DNA of 64,000 bases from Prevotella sp. tc2-28 (GTDB lineage: Bacteria; Bacteroidota; Bacteroidia; Bacteroidales; Bacteroidaceae), in contig NZ_FNRE01000011.1 of the NCBI RefSeq assembly GCF_900107705.1, positions 1-64,000 on the forward strand, read 5' to 3'. Each line of letters opens with the position of its first letter. The stretch's first letter is position 1. Of this stretch, positions 16,266-25,515 are shown one piece after another. The notes under the pieces were generated by a model. That model worked only from the letters and a program-made list of their open reading frames with translations. It did not search any database and was not told the origin of the DNA. The translations under genes were made by a program, and so were the position numbers.

Positions 16266-17240
16266 TCATGATTGCGCCTTTCGCTGCTCGTAGATTTCAA
16301 GGCTGTTGATGATATTCTGCCATAGCACGTAACAGCCGGCACCCACCGAGGCTACAGGATTCAGATACATATAGGCCACCCAGATACTGAGTGCTGTATT
16401 CTTCTGGAACAGCGCCTGACCGGCGTTGATTTCCTCGCCCAGCCAACGGCCTATGCCACGACCGATGGCAAATTGTACGAAGCAAAGCAGAAAGGTGGCT
16501 ATGGCAATGAGCAGGAGCAGCAGGATGGTTGCTTCGCTGTGCACGATATTCTTAACCGTGATGCCCGTAGTGATGCTAAGTGATATCGCCCAGAAATAGA
16601 AACTGAGATTGGGCATTGATACTATGCGACGATGTAATCCATAAAGATAGTGCTGAATAAACCATCCTAATACAAGAGGCAGTAGTAACACGATAGATAC
16701 TTTCTGAAGGATGACAAGAAAAGCTGATAGAAAATCAACGTGAATCACCTGTTCTAGGATGGGGAACACTAAAGGGATAAGTACTGCGGAAACCATTGAC
16801 GATAATAAGGTGTAGGTGGTCATCGTAGATATGTTGCCTCCTAACTTGCCTGCCACTACAGGAGCGGCAGAAGCTGAAGGCCCAATGATACATGTCAGCA
16901 CAGCCTCCCATAATAACTTAGAGGTAATTGGGGAAGAGTGGTCGGGGAGAGACTCTACCCAGAAGATGATGCCGATGTTGACCGCTACCATCAACAGCTG
17001 AGCGGCTAATATACCAACGTGCCAGCGATGAGGGCGCATTTGGTGATAGTCCACTTTGCAGAATGTAACCAGCAAGGTTAGGAAGACGAACAGCGGGAAT
17101 ATCAAGTCGAATACAGGCCCCAGTGCATCACCTGCTGCATCAAGTCCAGGAACCCAGTAAAACAGCAGGTAGCACGTCGACCCAATGGCAATCGCCACGG
17201 GCAGTGTCCAGTCTTTGATAAATTGAATCAATTGTTTCAT
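16266..17240 (-). CDS. BASS-family (bile acid:sodium symporter-like) transporter
   Basis: A 324-residue protein with about nine or ten hydrophobic segments, beginning FIKDWTLPVAIAIGSTCYLLF. The pattern fits the bile acid:sodium symporter superfamily (BASS/SBF-like), which moves organic anions with sodium. Family-like features include the conserved GPSASAAPVVAGKLGG stretch (about residues 117-133) and a late NTALSIWVAYMYLNP segment. The substrate is unknown. Its own promoter box lies at 17254-17261, and the esterase fusion gene follows after 26 bases, so an aromatic or other carboxylate released by that enzyme is one conceivable substrate (inference). Confidence 0.75.
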   Translation of the reverse strand: MKQLIQFIKDWTLPVAIAIGSTCYLLFYWVPGLDAAGDALGPVFDLIFPLFVFLTLLVTFCKVDYHQMRPHRWHVGILAAQLLMVAVNIGIIFWVESLPDHSSPITSKLLWEAVLTCIIGPSASAAPVVAGKLGGNISTMTTYTLLSSMVSAVLIPLVFPILEQVIHVDFLSAFLVILQKVSIVLLLPLVLGWFIQHYLYGLHRRIVSMPNLSFYFWAISLSITTGITVKNIVHSEATILLLLLIAIATFLLCFVQFAIGRGIGRWLGEEINAGQALFQKNTALSIWVAYMYLNPVASVGAGCYVLWQNIINSLEIYEQRKAQS

Positions 17241-17253
17241 TTCTTTTCAAGTG

Positions 17254-17261
17254 CAAAGGTA
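17254..17261 (-). promoter_or_regulatory. -7 box for the BASS transporter operon
   Basis: TACCTTTG on the minus strand, 13 bases before ATG 17240. The -33 region overlaps that of the divergent CDF gene. Confidence 0.55.
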
Positions 17262-17283
17262 TGAATTATTTTCTAAAACGATA

Positions 17284-17312
17284 TTGTTTTTATGGAAAAA
17301 GCAGTATCTTTG
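17284..17312 (+). promoter_or_regulatory. Promoter of the CDF transporter
   Basis: TTG at 17284-17286 and TATCTTTG at 17305-17312 with an 18-base spacer. It lies back to back with the minus-strand promoter at 17254-17261. Confidence 0.6.
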
Positions 17313-17340
17313 CATGACTATATGACTGTTTTCGCATGAC

Positions 17341-18225
17341 ATGAATAGGGAAAGAGAAATCTATAAGGTGACGCTGGTTGGCAGCGTTGGCAATGCGATC
17401 CTGCTGACGTTTAAGTTTGTTGCGGGTATTGTTGGTAACAGTTCTGCCATGATTGCCGATGCAGTGCATTCTTTGTCCGACTTTGTGACAGATATCTTAG
17501 TATTGGTGTTTGTAAGCATCAGCGCCAAGCCTCAGGACCAGTCACATGACTATGGACATGGTAAATTTGAAACCATTGCATCGTTTTTGATAGCCTTGGC
17601 ATTAATGGCGGCAGCAACGGGCATCGTGGTATCAGGATTCCAGAAGTCCCTGTCGTGGTTAGACGGAAATGAACTTAAGGCTCCTGGTTGGATAGCTTTG
17701 TGGGCAGCCTTGCTGTCAATTGCCATTAAAGAATTGCTCTATCAATACACTATGCATAGAGCCCGGAAACTTGACTCACAAGTAATGGTCGCTAATGCCT
17801 GGCATCACCGCAGTGACTCCCTTTCATCGATTGGTGCAGCAATTGGTATCGGACTGGCTATTTGGTTGGGACAGCGTTGGACAGTACTTGACCCATTAGC
17901 TTCCATAGTTGTGGGACTGATGTTGGTCAAGGTGGCTTATGAACTACTTAAGACGAGTATGGGGGAACTGACAGAGTGTTCGTTGCCCGAAGAAACGGAA
18001 AACGAAATAATAGAGATTATTCTGTCGTTCAACGATGTTGGGCAACTGCATAATTTGCGTACTCGTCGTATTGGCAACCGTATCGCTATTGAAGCTCATG
18101 TGCGAATGGATGGACAACTCCCTTTATATGTTGTCCATGAACGAGCAACAACGATTGAGCAAAAGTTGAAGGAGCGCTTCGGTCCAACGACGCATGTATC
18201 ACTCCATATGGAGCCTGTGAAATAA
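17341..18225 (+). CDS. Cation diffusion facilitator (CDF) metal transporter
   Basis: A 294-residue inner-membrane exporter of divalent metals (Zn, Fe or Mn) driven by proton antiport. Six membrane segments are predicted. The metal-site motifs appear as DAVHSLSD in the second helix and NAWHHRSD in the fifth, with a conserved DYGHGKFE loop between them. The C-terminal cytoplasmic domain (about 205-294) carries further His and Asp residues (HVSLHMEP). The DD/HD pattern is variable among metals, so the substrate is not assigned. It stands alone between a divergent promoter and a two-way terminator. Confidence 0.93.
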   Translation: MNREREIYKVTLVGSVGNAILLTFKFVAGIVGNSSAMIADAVHSLSDFVTDILVLVFVSISAKPQDQSHDYGHGKFETIASFLIALALMAAATGIVVSGFQKSLSWLDGNELKAPGWIALWAALLSIAIKELLYQYTMHRARKLDSQVMVANAWHHRSDSLSSIGAAIGIGLAIWLGQRWTVLDPLASIVVGLMLVKVAYELLKTSMGELTECSLPEETENEIIEIILSFNDVGQLHNLRTRRIGNRIAIEAHVRMDGQLPLYVVHERATTIEQKLKERFGPTTHVSLHMEPVK

Positions 18226-18256
18226 AAAAGCGAGTCATTATGTGGCTCGCTTTTTT
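18224..18256. terminator. Bidirectional terminator between CDF gene and alaS
   Basis: AAAAAAGCGAG and CTCGCTTTTTT form an 11-bp stem that inner pairs can extend. The A and T runs on both sides make it work on either strand, serving the convergent CDF and alaS genes. Confidence 0.88.
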
Positions 18257-18263
18257 GTTCATG

Positions 18264-20927
18264 TTATAGATTTGCTAATGCTATCACTTTGTCAACGGCT
18301 GTGCTAAGACCATCAACATTCTTTCCGCCTGCCTGGGCAAAGTGAGGCTGTCCGCCTCCGCCACCCTGAATCAGTTTGGCAGCCTCGCGTACCATCTGGC
18401 CGGCATTCAATCCATGGTCGCTGACCATATCGTCGCTCATCATGATGGAGAGCTGTGGCTTATTGTTCTCGTGCGAACCGATGACGCAGAGCAGTGAGCC
18501 GTCGACTGCGGCGCGAATCTTAAAGGTCAGGTCCTTGGCAGCAGCAGGTGACATGGGTAGTACGCTGGTAATGACCTTGACGCCATTCACCTCGCGAGCC
18601 TTCTCAACCAGTCGTTGGGCAGCGCGCTCAACAGCCTGAGTCTGGAAACCTTCAATCTCCTTCTTCATGTGATCGTGCTCTTCGATATACTTCTGAATGA
18701 CACCTTGCAGGTCTTTGGCATTGTTGAAGAATGACTTGATGTTCTTCAGAATGTCCTCCATCTGGTAGAGGCGCTCCTCGCAGTCGCGCCCTGTCGTAGC
18801 TTCTATTCGACGTATACCGGCTGCTACACTGCTCTCAGAGAGAATCTTGAAGAATCCGATACGGCCAGTAGAAGTGGCGTGAATACCTCCGCAGAACTCG
18901 CATGAAGGACCGAAGCGAACCACGCGAACCTTGTCACCATATTTTTCACCGAAGAGGGCGATGGCGCCGAGTTTTTTAGCTTCATCAAAAGGCACGTCAC
19001 GGTGTTCGTCGATGTGGATGTCCTGACGAATCATGTCGTTGACCATCCGCTCTACCTGACGTAGTTGTTCGTCAGTGACTTTCTCAAAGTGAGAGAAGTC
19101 GAAACGAAGGGTATCGGGACTAACGAATGAACCCTTCTGTTCCACATGGTCGCCCAAGATTTGCTTCAATGAGTAGTCAAGCAGGTGGGTAGCCGTATGG
19201 TTGGCAGCTGATGCATTGCGCTTGTCTGTGTCGACGCAGGCCATGAATTCAGCCGCAGGGTCCTTGGGCAGTTGCTTGACGATGTGGACGCTCTGATTGT
19301 TCTCACGCTTGGTGTCTACAATCTCCACGGTCTCGTTCTCGTTGACGAGCACACCACAGTCACCTACCTGTCCACCCATTTCACCATAGAAGGGAGTGGC
19401 ATCGAGCACAAGCTCGTAGAACTCATTCTTCTTTTGGGTTACCTTTCGGTAGCGGAGAATATGACAGTTGTATTCGGTATAGTCGTAGCCTACAAACTGT
19501 TGTTCGCCCTGTTCCAGTTCTACCCAATCGCTGTTCTCCACAGCAGCGGCATTACGGGCACGGTCTTTCTGTTTCTGCATCTCTACATTGAACTGCTCCT
19601 CGTCGACGGTAAAGCCATTCTCACGACAAATCAGTTCTGTGAGGTCGAGTGGGAAACCATAGGTGTCGAACATACGGAAAGCCTGAACACCATCCAACTG
19701 GTCCTTGCCCTGAGCCTTCAGCTCTTCCATTGCCTTATCGAGCAGCGAGATACCTTTGTCGAGGGTGCGAAGGAAGGAATCTTCCTCTTCCTTGATGACC
19801 TTGGTAATCAACTGCTGTTGAGCCTTCAGCTCGGGGAAGGCATCGCCCATCTCATGAACGAGGGTGGGGATGAGCTTATAGAGGAAACCGTCTTTCTGAC
19901 CAAGGAAAGTGTAAGCATAGCGAACGGCACGGCGAAGGATGCGACGAATCACATAACCGGCCTTTGCATTGGAAGGCAACTGTCCGTCGGCAATCGAGAA
20001 AGCTACGGCACGCAGATGGTCTGCACAGACACGCATGGCTACGTTGATGTCGTCCTGTTCTTTGCTGATAGGATTCTCTGTTTCTTCCTCAAAGGTGAAA
20101 TATTTCAGACCAGTGATGTCCTGCTCGGCCTTGATAATAGGTTGGAATACATCGGTATCGTAGTTGGAGTGCTTGCCCTGCATCATGCGAACCAAGCGCT
20201 CAAAGCCCATACCGGTATCAATAACGTTCATAGAAAGCTTCTCCAGCGAGCCGTCTGCTTTTCGATTGAACTGCATGAACACCAAATTCCATATCTCAAT
20301 GACCTGAGGATCATCCTTATTCACGAGTTCACGGCCAGACTTGCCTGAGCCAGCTTTCTGCTCAGGGGTACGGCTGTCAACGTGAATCTCGGAGCAAGGA
20401 CCGCAGGGACCTGTATCACCCATTTCCCAGAAGTTGTCGTGCTTGTTGCCGTTGATGATATGATCCTCGGGAACATGCTTAGCCCAATATTTGGCAGCCT
20501 CGTCATCACGCGGGATATTTTCTTCTGGAGAGCCCTCGAATACGGTGACATACAGGTCGGCAGGATTCAGTTTGAGCACATCAACTAGATACTCCCAAGC
20601 CATATCAATGGCACCTTCCTTGAAATAATCGCCGAAACTCCAGTTGCCCAGCATCTCGAACATGGTGTGGTGGTAGGTGTCGTGGCCTACCTCTTCCAAG
20701 TCGTTGTGCTTACCGCTGACACGCAGACACTTTTGGGTGTCAGCACGACGACGGGGCTCTGGGTCGCGCGTTCCTAATATGATGTCCTTCCACTGGTTCA
20801 TACCAGCGTTGGTGAACATCAGCGTGGGGTCGTCCTTGATGACCATCGGTGCAGAAGGCACGATAGCATGCTGCTTCGACTCGAAGAACTTCTTGTACGA
20901 GTCGCGAATCTCATTAGCTGTCATCAT
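18264..20927 (-). CDS. alaS: Alanyl-tRNA synthetase
   Basis: An 887-residue enzyme that charges tRNA-Ala. Domains in order: class II catalytic core ([15 protein letters not shown]), tRNA-recognition helices, editing domain with the zinc/editing motifs [12 protein letters not shown] and [13 protein letters not shown], and the C-terminal C-Ala domain ending [15 protein letters not shown]. All key histidines and the cysteine are present. The start lies 3 bases after the acyl-CoA dehydrogenase stop, so it may share a transcript with the etf operon. Confidence 0.98.
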   Translation of the reverse strand: MMTANEIRDSYKKFFESKQHAIVPSAPMVIKDDPTLMFTNAGMNQWKDIILGTRDPEPRRRADTQKCLRVSGKHNDLEEVGHDTYHHTMFEMLGNWSFGDYFKEGAIDMAWEYLVDVLKLNPADLYVTVFEGSPEENIPRDDEAAKYWAKHVPEDHIINGNKHDNFWEMGDTGPCGPCSEIHVDSRTPEQKAGSGKSGRELVNKDDPQVIEIWNLVFMQFNRKADGSLEKLSMNVIDTGMGFERLVRMMQGKHSNYDTDVFQPIIKAEQDITGLKYFTFEEETENPISKEQDDINVAMRVCADHLRAVAFSIADGQLPSNAKAGYVIRRILRRAVRYAYTFLGQKDGFLYKLIPTLVHEMGDAFPELKAQQQLITKVIKEEEDSFLRTLDKGISLLDKAMEELKAQGKDQLDGVQAFRMFDTYGFPLDLTELICRENGFTVDEEQFNVEMQKQKDRARNAAAVENSDWVELEQGEQQFVGYDYTEYNCHILRYRKVTQKKNEFYELVLDATPFYGEMGGQVGDCGVLVNENETVEIVDTKRENNQSVHIVKQLPKDPAAEFMACVDTDKRNASAANHTATHLLDYSLKQILGDHVEQKGSFVSPDTLRFDFSHFEKVTDEQLRQVERMVNDMIRQDIHIDEHRDVPFDEAKKLGAIALFGEKYGDKVRVVRFGPSCEFCGGIHATSTGRIGFFKILSESSVAAGIRRIEATTGRDCEERLYQMEDILKNIKSFFNNAKDLQGVIQKYIEEHDHMKKEIEGFQTQAVERAAQRLVEKAREVNGVKVITSVLPMSPAAAKDLTFKIRAAVDGSLLCVIGSHENNKPQLSIMMSDDMVSDHGLNAGQMVREAAKLIQGGGGGQPHFAQAGGKNVDGLSTAVDKVIALANL

Positions 20928-20930
20928 GGC

Positions 20931-22661
20931 TTACTCCTCGTTTGCACTTGATTCAGAACGGAAACTCTCAAGGTCTTCTACCTGGAAGACCTTGATATAT
21001 GCACTCTTTCCGAGAACATCTTCCTCTGTCATGCGGACATAGACGTTGGCACTCTTCTTGAAGAGCTCGGGAGCCTTGCTGGCATCACGGATAATAAGCA
21101 GACTCATCACAAGCTCGGCAGTCATATCGTATAGACGACGGGCTAGGAAGTCTTGAGCATCCTGATTCTCCAGTGCCTTCACGTTAGCAAGAGCCTCTTC
21201 ATAAACGGGGATGAGTTTTTCAACGCGAGCTTTCAGTCCTGCCATACAATCGCAAGTCTGGAGGTTTGCAGCCATCTCCTTGATATTAGCCAACATAGTA
21301 CCGTTGGTGATATAGCGGATAGCAGCAACCACCTGCAACTGAGTGGTACCTTCGTAGATAGAGAAGATACGAGCATCGCGGAACAGGCGTTGGCTCTTGT
21401 ACTCCATGATGAAGCCAGAACCACCGTGAATAGAGATGGCGTCGTAGGCATTCTGGTTGGCATACTCAGAGTTCATACCCTTAGCCAGTGGCGTGAAGGC
21501 ATCAGCTAAGCGCTGATACTTCTTCAACTCCTGCTTCTCCTCGGGAGTGAGTTTGCGGTCGCGCTCGATGTCTTCGAGGCACTTGTAAACATCCACGTAG
21601 CAAGCGGTCTCATACAACAGAGAACGACCGGCATCGAGCTTGGCCTTCATGCGAGAGAGCATATCGTAGACAGCAGGGAAGTTGATGATTGCTTCACCAA
21701 ACTGCTGGCGCTCCTTAGCGTAGGTCAGTCCCTCGTTGTAAGCCTCCTGCTCAACACCTACCGACTGTGCAGCAATACCCAGACGGGCACCGTTCATAAG
21801 GGCCATCACATATTTAATCAGACCTAGACGAGTGCTACCGCAGAGTTCTGCTTTTGCATTCTTATAGGTCAGCTCACAGGTGGGTGAGCCGTGAATACCG
21901 AGTTTGTGCTCGATGTGACGCACGTCAACACCACCCTGGCGCTTGTCGTAGATGAACATCGACAGACCACGGCCGTCCTTGGTGCCTTCCTCAGAACGAG
22001 CCAGCACGAGGTGGATGTCGCTATCACCATTGGTGATGAAACGCTTCACACCATTCAGACGCCAGCAGTTCTCTTTCTCGTCGAAGGTGGCCTTCAGCAT
22101 CACGCGCTGCAGGTCTGAACCGGCATCGGGCTCAGTGAGGTCCATCGACATGCCCTCACCAGCGCAAACACGGGGGATATACTTCTGGCGCTGCTCCTCT
22201 GAACCGAACTCATAGAGCGTATCGATACAGCTCTGCAGGCTCCAGATGTTCTGGAAACCGGCATCGGCAGCCGAAATCATCTCGCTCAGCATAGAGAACA
22301 CTGCGTTAGGCAGATTCAGACCGCCGTAACGGCGAGGCATCGAGACACCCCAAAGACCAGCCTTACGGGTGGCATCGAGGTTCTCGTAGGTCTTAGAGGC
22401 GTAGATCATACGACCGTTCTCAAGGTGCGGACCTTCCAGGTCAACAGCCTCAGAGTTTGGCTCGATGATGTTGGCTGCCACGTCGCCAGTGATGTCGAGA
22501 ATCTGCTTGTAGTTCTCGATGGCATCGCCCAGATCAACGGGGGCGTAGTCATATTCTTTCGCATCAGCGAAACCCTTTTCTTTCAGCTCAACGATACGAG
22601 CCATCAGGGGGTGGTTCAAGTAGAACCCGATCTCAGGATGATCGCTATAATAATTAGCCAT
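20931..22661 (-). CDS. Acyl-CoA dehydrogenase
   Basis: A 576-residue FAD enzyme that oxidises acyl-CoA to enoyl-CoA, passing electrons to the electron-transfer flavoprotein encoded just upstream. It shows the N-terminal helical domain, the LTEPDAGSD FAD/substrate motif, and the catalytic base Glu in IYEGTTQLQ. A C-terminal extension of about 130 residues follows the usual 380-residue core, as in larger ACAD subtypes. Context with etfBA suggests a short-chain (butyryl-CoA-like) or amino-acid-derived substrate; chain length is not determined by the sequence. Confidence 0.92.
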   Translation of the reverse strand: MANYYSDHPEIGFYLNHPLMARIVELKEKGFADAKEYDYAPVDLGDAIENYKQILDITGDVAANIIEPNSEAVDLEGPHLENGRMIYASKTYENLDATRKAGLWGVSMPRRYGGLNLPNAVFSMLSEMISAADAGFQNIWSLQSCIDTLYEFGSEEQRQKYIPRVCAGEGMSMDLTEPDAGSDLQRVMLKATFDEKENCWRLNGVKRFITNGDSDIHLVLARSEEGTKDGRGLSMFIYDKRQGGVDVRHIEHKLGIHGSPTCELTYKNAKAELCGSTRLGLIKYVMALMNGARLGIAAQSVGVEQEAYNEGLTYAKERQQFGEAIINFPAVYDMLSRMKAKLDAGRSLLYETACYVDVYKCLEDIERDRKLTPEEKQELKKYQRLADAFTPLAKGMNSEYANQNAYDAISIHGGSGFIMEYKSQRLFRDARIFSIYEGTTQLQVVAAIRYITNGTMLANIKEMAANLQTCDCMAGLKARVEKLIPVYEEALANVKALENQDAQDFLARRLYDMTAELVMSLLIIRDASKAPELFKKSANVYVRMTEEDVLGKSAYIKVFQVEDLESFRSESSANEE

Positions 22662-22665
22662 AATA

Positions 22666-22854
22666 TTATTCTTTGTTTTCTTGATTCTTCTTATAAATTC
22701 TTCCTCCTATTCTTGTGCCGGCTACTGTACCACAAATAAAAGCACAGAAGTTCACTAAAGCAGCAACTTTAAAATTGCCTTCCGTACTAAGGTAATAGGA
22801 TACAGCAAGCAGTACAATAGCACAAAAAAGAAGGAAATATTCTAATGCTTTCAT
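22666..22854 (-). CDS. Small two-helix membrane protein inside the etf operon
   Basis: A 62-residue protein with two hydrophobic segments (about 5-22 and 29-50) separated by a short loop (TEGNFK) and ended by a basic tail (RIYKKNQENKE). It starts 1 base after the etfA stop codon and ends 4 bases before the dehydrogenase ATG. The tight packing makes it a real operon member and not a chance frame. I do not recognise a family. A membrane anchor or link for the Etf/dehydrogenase complex to quinone or another membrane partner is an inference from position only. Confidence 0.75.
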   Translation of the reverse strand: MKALEYFLLFCAIVLLAVSYYLSTEGNFKVAALVNFCAFICGTVAGTRIGGRIYKKNQENKE

Positions 22855-22855
22855 C

Positions 22856-23878
22856 TTACTTCGAGTTCTGCTTATAGTACTTAATCAGCTTCGGTACGAC
22901 CTCTTCAACTGTGCCAACAATCACGTAGTCAGCAATACGATTGATAGGTGCATCGGGGTCACTGTTTACACTGATGATGATACCAGAGTCCTGCATACCG
23001 GCGATGTGCTGAATCTGTCCAGAGATACCGCAGGCGATGTACACCTTCGGATGAACGGTGACACCCGTCTGACCAATCTGACGATCGTGGTCGAGCCAGC
23101 CTGCATCAACGGCAGCACGAGAACCGCCAACCTCACCATGAAGCACCTTTGCCAACTGGAACAGCATGTCAAAATTCTCTTTCGAACCCATACCGTAACC
23201 ACCAGCCACCACGATGGGCGCACCCTTCAGGTTGTGCTTAGCAGCCTCTACGTGGTGGTCGAGTACCTTCACGACGAAAGCCTCAGGACTAACATACTTA
23301 GAAACCTCGGGGTAAACAACCTCCTTCTTGCACTCGCCCTCATAGAGAGCCTTCTGCATCACACCACTACGAACGGTTGCCATCTGTGGACGATGGTCGG
23401 GGTTCACGATGGTAGCTACGATGTTACCACCGAAAGCCGGACGAATCTGATAGAGCAGGTTCTCATATACCTTATTATTCTTTTTGTCTTCGAAAGGTCC
23501 AATCTCCAGCTCAGTGCAGTCAGCAGTCAGACCAGAAGTCAGCGATGATGACACACGAGGACCAAGGTCGCGACCGATGACAGTAGCACCCATCAGACAG
23601 ATCTGTGGCTGCTCCTCCTTGAAGAGGTTAACCAAGATATCGGTGTGGGGAGCTGAGGTGTAAGGGAACAGGTCCTTAGCGTCGAAAACAAACAGCTTGT
23701 CAACACCGTAAGGCAGAATCTGATCCTCCACCTTGCCCTTAATGCCTGTTCCAGCAACAATGGCGTGGAGCTCTACCTTCAGTTCATTGGCGAGCTTGCG
23801 ACCTTTGGTCAGCAGCTCCTGAGATACTTCTTGTACCTGAGTACCTTCTATTTCGCAATATACAAATACGTTGTTCAT
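22856..23878 (-). CDS. etfA: Electron transfer flavoprotein, alpha subunit
   Basis: A 340-residue subunit that holds FAD and shuttles electrons from acyl-CoA dehydrogenases. The C-terminal FAD domain signature is clear: ACGISGQIQHIAGMQDS and INSDPDAPI-like (VNSDPDAPINRIADY). The N-terminal domain pairs with EtfB. It lies 8 bases after etfB and 1 base before the small membrane gene. It could be electron-bifurcating (with an extra FAD in EtfB) but the sequence alone does not settle this. Confidence 0.95.
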   Translation of the reverse strand: MNNVFVYCEIEGTQVQEVSQELLTKGRKLANELKVELHAIVAGTGIKGKVEDQILPYGVDKLFVFDAKDLFPYTSAPHTDILVNLFKEEQPQICLMGATVIGRDLGPRVSSSLTSGLTADCTELEIGPFEDKKNNKVYENLLYQIRPAFGGNIVATIVNPDHRPQMATVRSGVMQKALYEGECKKEVVYPEVSKYVSPEAFVVKVLDHHVEAAKHNLKGAPIVVAGGYGMGSKENFDMLFQLAKVLHGEVGGSRAAVDAGWLDHDRQIGQTGVTVHPKVYIACGISGQIQHIAGMQDSGIIISVNSDPDAPINRIADYVIVGTVEEVVPKLIKYYKQNSK

Positions 23879-23886
23879 ATCTCTTT

Positions 23887-24759
23887 TTAACCAATAATCT
23901 TCTCGTCCAACAATTCTTTGATCATTCCCTCGATATCAGCATCAGAAGCCGTCAAAGTCTTCGACTCCTTAGCCTGGAACACGATGTTCTTGATGGCCTT
24001 CACCTTGGTGGGTGAGCCACTAAGACCACACTGGTTCACATCGCCGTCCACATCAGCCACGCTCCACTGGTTCAGATTCAGTTCGGGGCGCTCCTCATAC
24101 AAATAGTCGTATGGCGTACCCTCAGCAGGACGTTCCATCGGACAGGTAGCACGCTTGTACTTCATCACCAGTTTCGCGTTCTGGGGACGACAGGGAACTG
24201 CACTACCATTCACGGTAATCACTACTGGCAGAGGAGCCTCTACAGTCTCCACACCACCGTCGATGACACGCTTGATAGTAGCCTTTCCATCCTTGACTGA
24301 GAGTACTTCCTCAGCGTATGTTACCTGGTTAAGACCTAACTTCTGAGCTACCTGAGGACCTACTTGAGCAGTGTCACCGTCAATAGCTTGGCGACCTCCT
24401 ATCACGATATCTACATCGCCAATCTTCTTGATGGCAGTAGCTAGTGCGTAGGAGGTTGCAAGGGTATCAGCACCGGCAAACAAACGGTCGGTGAGCAACC
24501 AGCCTGTATCTGCGCCACGATAAAGTCCCTGACGGATGATTTCACCTGCACGTGGAGGACCCATCGTGAGGATTCCTACTGTTGAGCCTGGATTCTGCTC
24601 CTTCAAGCGAAGAGCCTGTTCCAGGGCGTTCAAATCTTCTGGATTGAAGATAGCGGGTAGAGCAGCACGATTTACCGTTCCTTCGGCAGTCATAGCATCC
24701 TTACCCACATTACGGGTGTCTGGCACTTGCTTGGCCAACACAACAATCTTTAAAGCCAT
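23887..24759 (-). CDS. etfB: Electron transfer flavoprotein, beta subunit
   Basis: A 290-residue subunit, longer than the 250-residue mitochondrial type. The start KIVVLAKQVPDT, the nucleotide-binding segment VIGGRQAIDGDTAQVGPQVA and the signature around GSAVPCRPQNAKLVMKYKRA are visible. It binds AMP or, in bifurcating types, a second FAD. It is first in the etfB-etfA-small gene-acd-alaS operon, behind a consensus promoter and a palindromic operator-like site. Confidence 0.95.
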   Translation of the reverse strand: MALKIVVLAKQVPDTRNVGKDAMTAEGTVNRAALPAIFNPEDLNALEQALRLKEQNPGSTVGILTMGPPRAGEIIRQGLYRGADTGWLLTDRLFAGADTLATSYALATAIKKIGDVDIVIGGRQAIDGDTAQVGPQVAQKLGLNQVTYAEEVLSVKDGKATIKRVIDGGVETVEAPLPVVITVNGSAVPCRPQNAKLVMKYKRATCPMERPAEGTPYDYLYEERPELNLNQWSVADVDGDVNQCGLSGSPTKVKAIKNIVFQAKESKTLTASDADIEGMIKELLDEKIIG

Positions 24760-24802
24760 AATTATTAATTAAATAATGTGTATTCTTTTCTGAAAAGCGG
24801 TG

Positions 24803-24834
24803 CAAAGGTACGTTTTTTTGCGCACACAGCCAAA
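24803..24834 (-). promoter_or_regulatory. Promoter of the etfBA operon
   Basis: On the minus strand TTTG (24834-24831), a 20-base spacer and TACCTTTG (24810-24803) match the consensus exactly, about 44 bases before the etfB ATG. Confidence 0.85.
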
Positions 24835-24839
24835 CAAAA

Positions 24840-24884
24840 TGCACAAAAACAACATGTTTGTGCACAAAACATGCGGTTTGTGCA
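24840..24884. promoter_or_regulatory. Operator-like TTTGTGCACAAA palindrome with flanking half-sites
   Basis: A perfect 12-bp palindrome TTTGTGCACAAA (24857-24868) is flanked by single half-sites TGCACAAA at 24840-24847 and TTTGTGCA at 24877-24884. The cluster begins 5 bases upstream of the etfBA -33 box, a typical activator or repressor position. The regulator is unknown. Part of the region could also fold in RNA downstream of the neighbouring gene, so a DNA-binding role is inferred. Confidence 0.5.
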
Positions 24885-24928
24885 AAAAAATACTGTCCAC
24901 TCTGAAAACATCAGTATGAACAGTATTT
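24884..24928 (-). terminator. Terminator after the Lys-rich repeat protein gene
   Basis: On the minus strand AATACTGT pairs with ACAGTATT across about 23 bases and is followed by a run of T (A run at 24884-24890 on plus). The half-site at 24877-24884 begins right there. Confidence 0.65.
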
Positions 24929-24949
24929 AGTAAACAGTTATATACGAGC

Positions 24950-25486
24950 TTATGCAGCTTTCTTAGTCTTTTTGGTTGTTTCTGCTTTCTTGATAAAGCG
25001 TCCTTTCTCATCACGAGCTGGGGTGGCCTTCTTGGTTTCTACCTTTTTAGTGTCAGCCTTTTTGATGAAACGACCTTTTTCGTCTCGAGCAGGAGTGGTC
25101 TTTTTAGCCTCAGTCTTCTTTGCCTCGGTCTTCTTCGTTGCAGTCTTCTTGCTTTCAGTCTTCTTAGCCTCTACCTTCTTAGTATCAGTCTTCTTAATGA
25201 AGCGTCCCTTCTCGTCACGTGCAGGTGTATTCGTCTTCTTAGTAGTAGTTGTTGCCTTCTTGGTAGCAGCTGCAGTGCCGTAGCAGCGCGTACACTCGTG
25301 GCGTCCCATCTTCTTGGCTTCTGCAGGGGTAGTACTCTTGACGTCTTTTGAATTGGTCAGATAGCTACATGACTTACTCTTGTGATAGGCTACGGCTCCG
25401 TCACCAGTTGAAATGTAAACGGTCTGTGCACTGGCAGAAACAGCCATTGCAACTAGAGCAATGAGTGATAACAGAATTTTTTTCAT
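24950..25486 (-). CDS. Secreted Lys-rich repeat protein with possible zinc knuckle
   Basis: A 178-residue protein. The signal peptide (1-20) precedes a small domain (about 22-70) with His 35, Cys 40, Cys 65 and Cys 68 in the order YHKSKSCSYL...HECTRC. This resembles the short Ada-like or thermonuclease-tail module that appears to bind zinc. The rest is a low-complexity basic tail: TPARDEKGRFIKK occurs three times (residues 87-99, 131-143, 155-167), joined by KKTEAKKT-type linkers. Such tails can bind DNA or polyanions, but this one is predicted to be exported. It lies 29 bases downstream of the next gene, probably in one operon. Function is unknown. Confidence 0.7.
   Translation of the reverse strand: MKKILLSLIALVAMAVSASAQTVYISTGDGAVAYHKSKSCSYLTNSKDVKSTTPAEAKKMGRHECTRCYGTAAATKKATTTTKKTNTPARDEKGRFIKKTDTKKVEAKKTESKKTATKKTEAKKTEAKKTTPARDEKGRFIKKADTKKVETKKATPARDEKGRFIKKAETTKKTKKAA
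24986..25228 (-). repeat. Three-copy coding repeat (TPARDEKGRFIKK)
   Basis: Three 39-bp coding units at 25190-25228, 25058-25096 and 24986-25024 encode the same 13 residues. Spacers between them differ in length (93 and 33 bp), so expansion was not a simple tandem slip. Confidence 0.8.
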
Positions 25487-25515
25487 AACTTGTAAAATTA
25501 ATGGTTATAAATAAT

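Noticed and set aside
19272..20348. 358-residue open frame on plus over alaS
   Set aside because: Antisense to a highly conserved synthetase; composition follows the reverse codon pattern of alaS.
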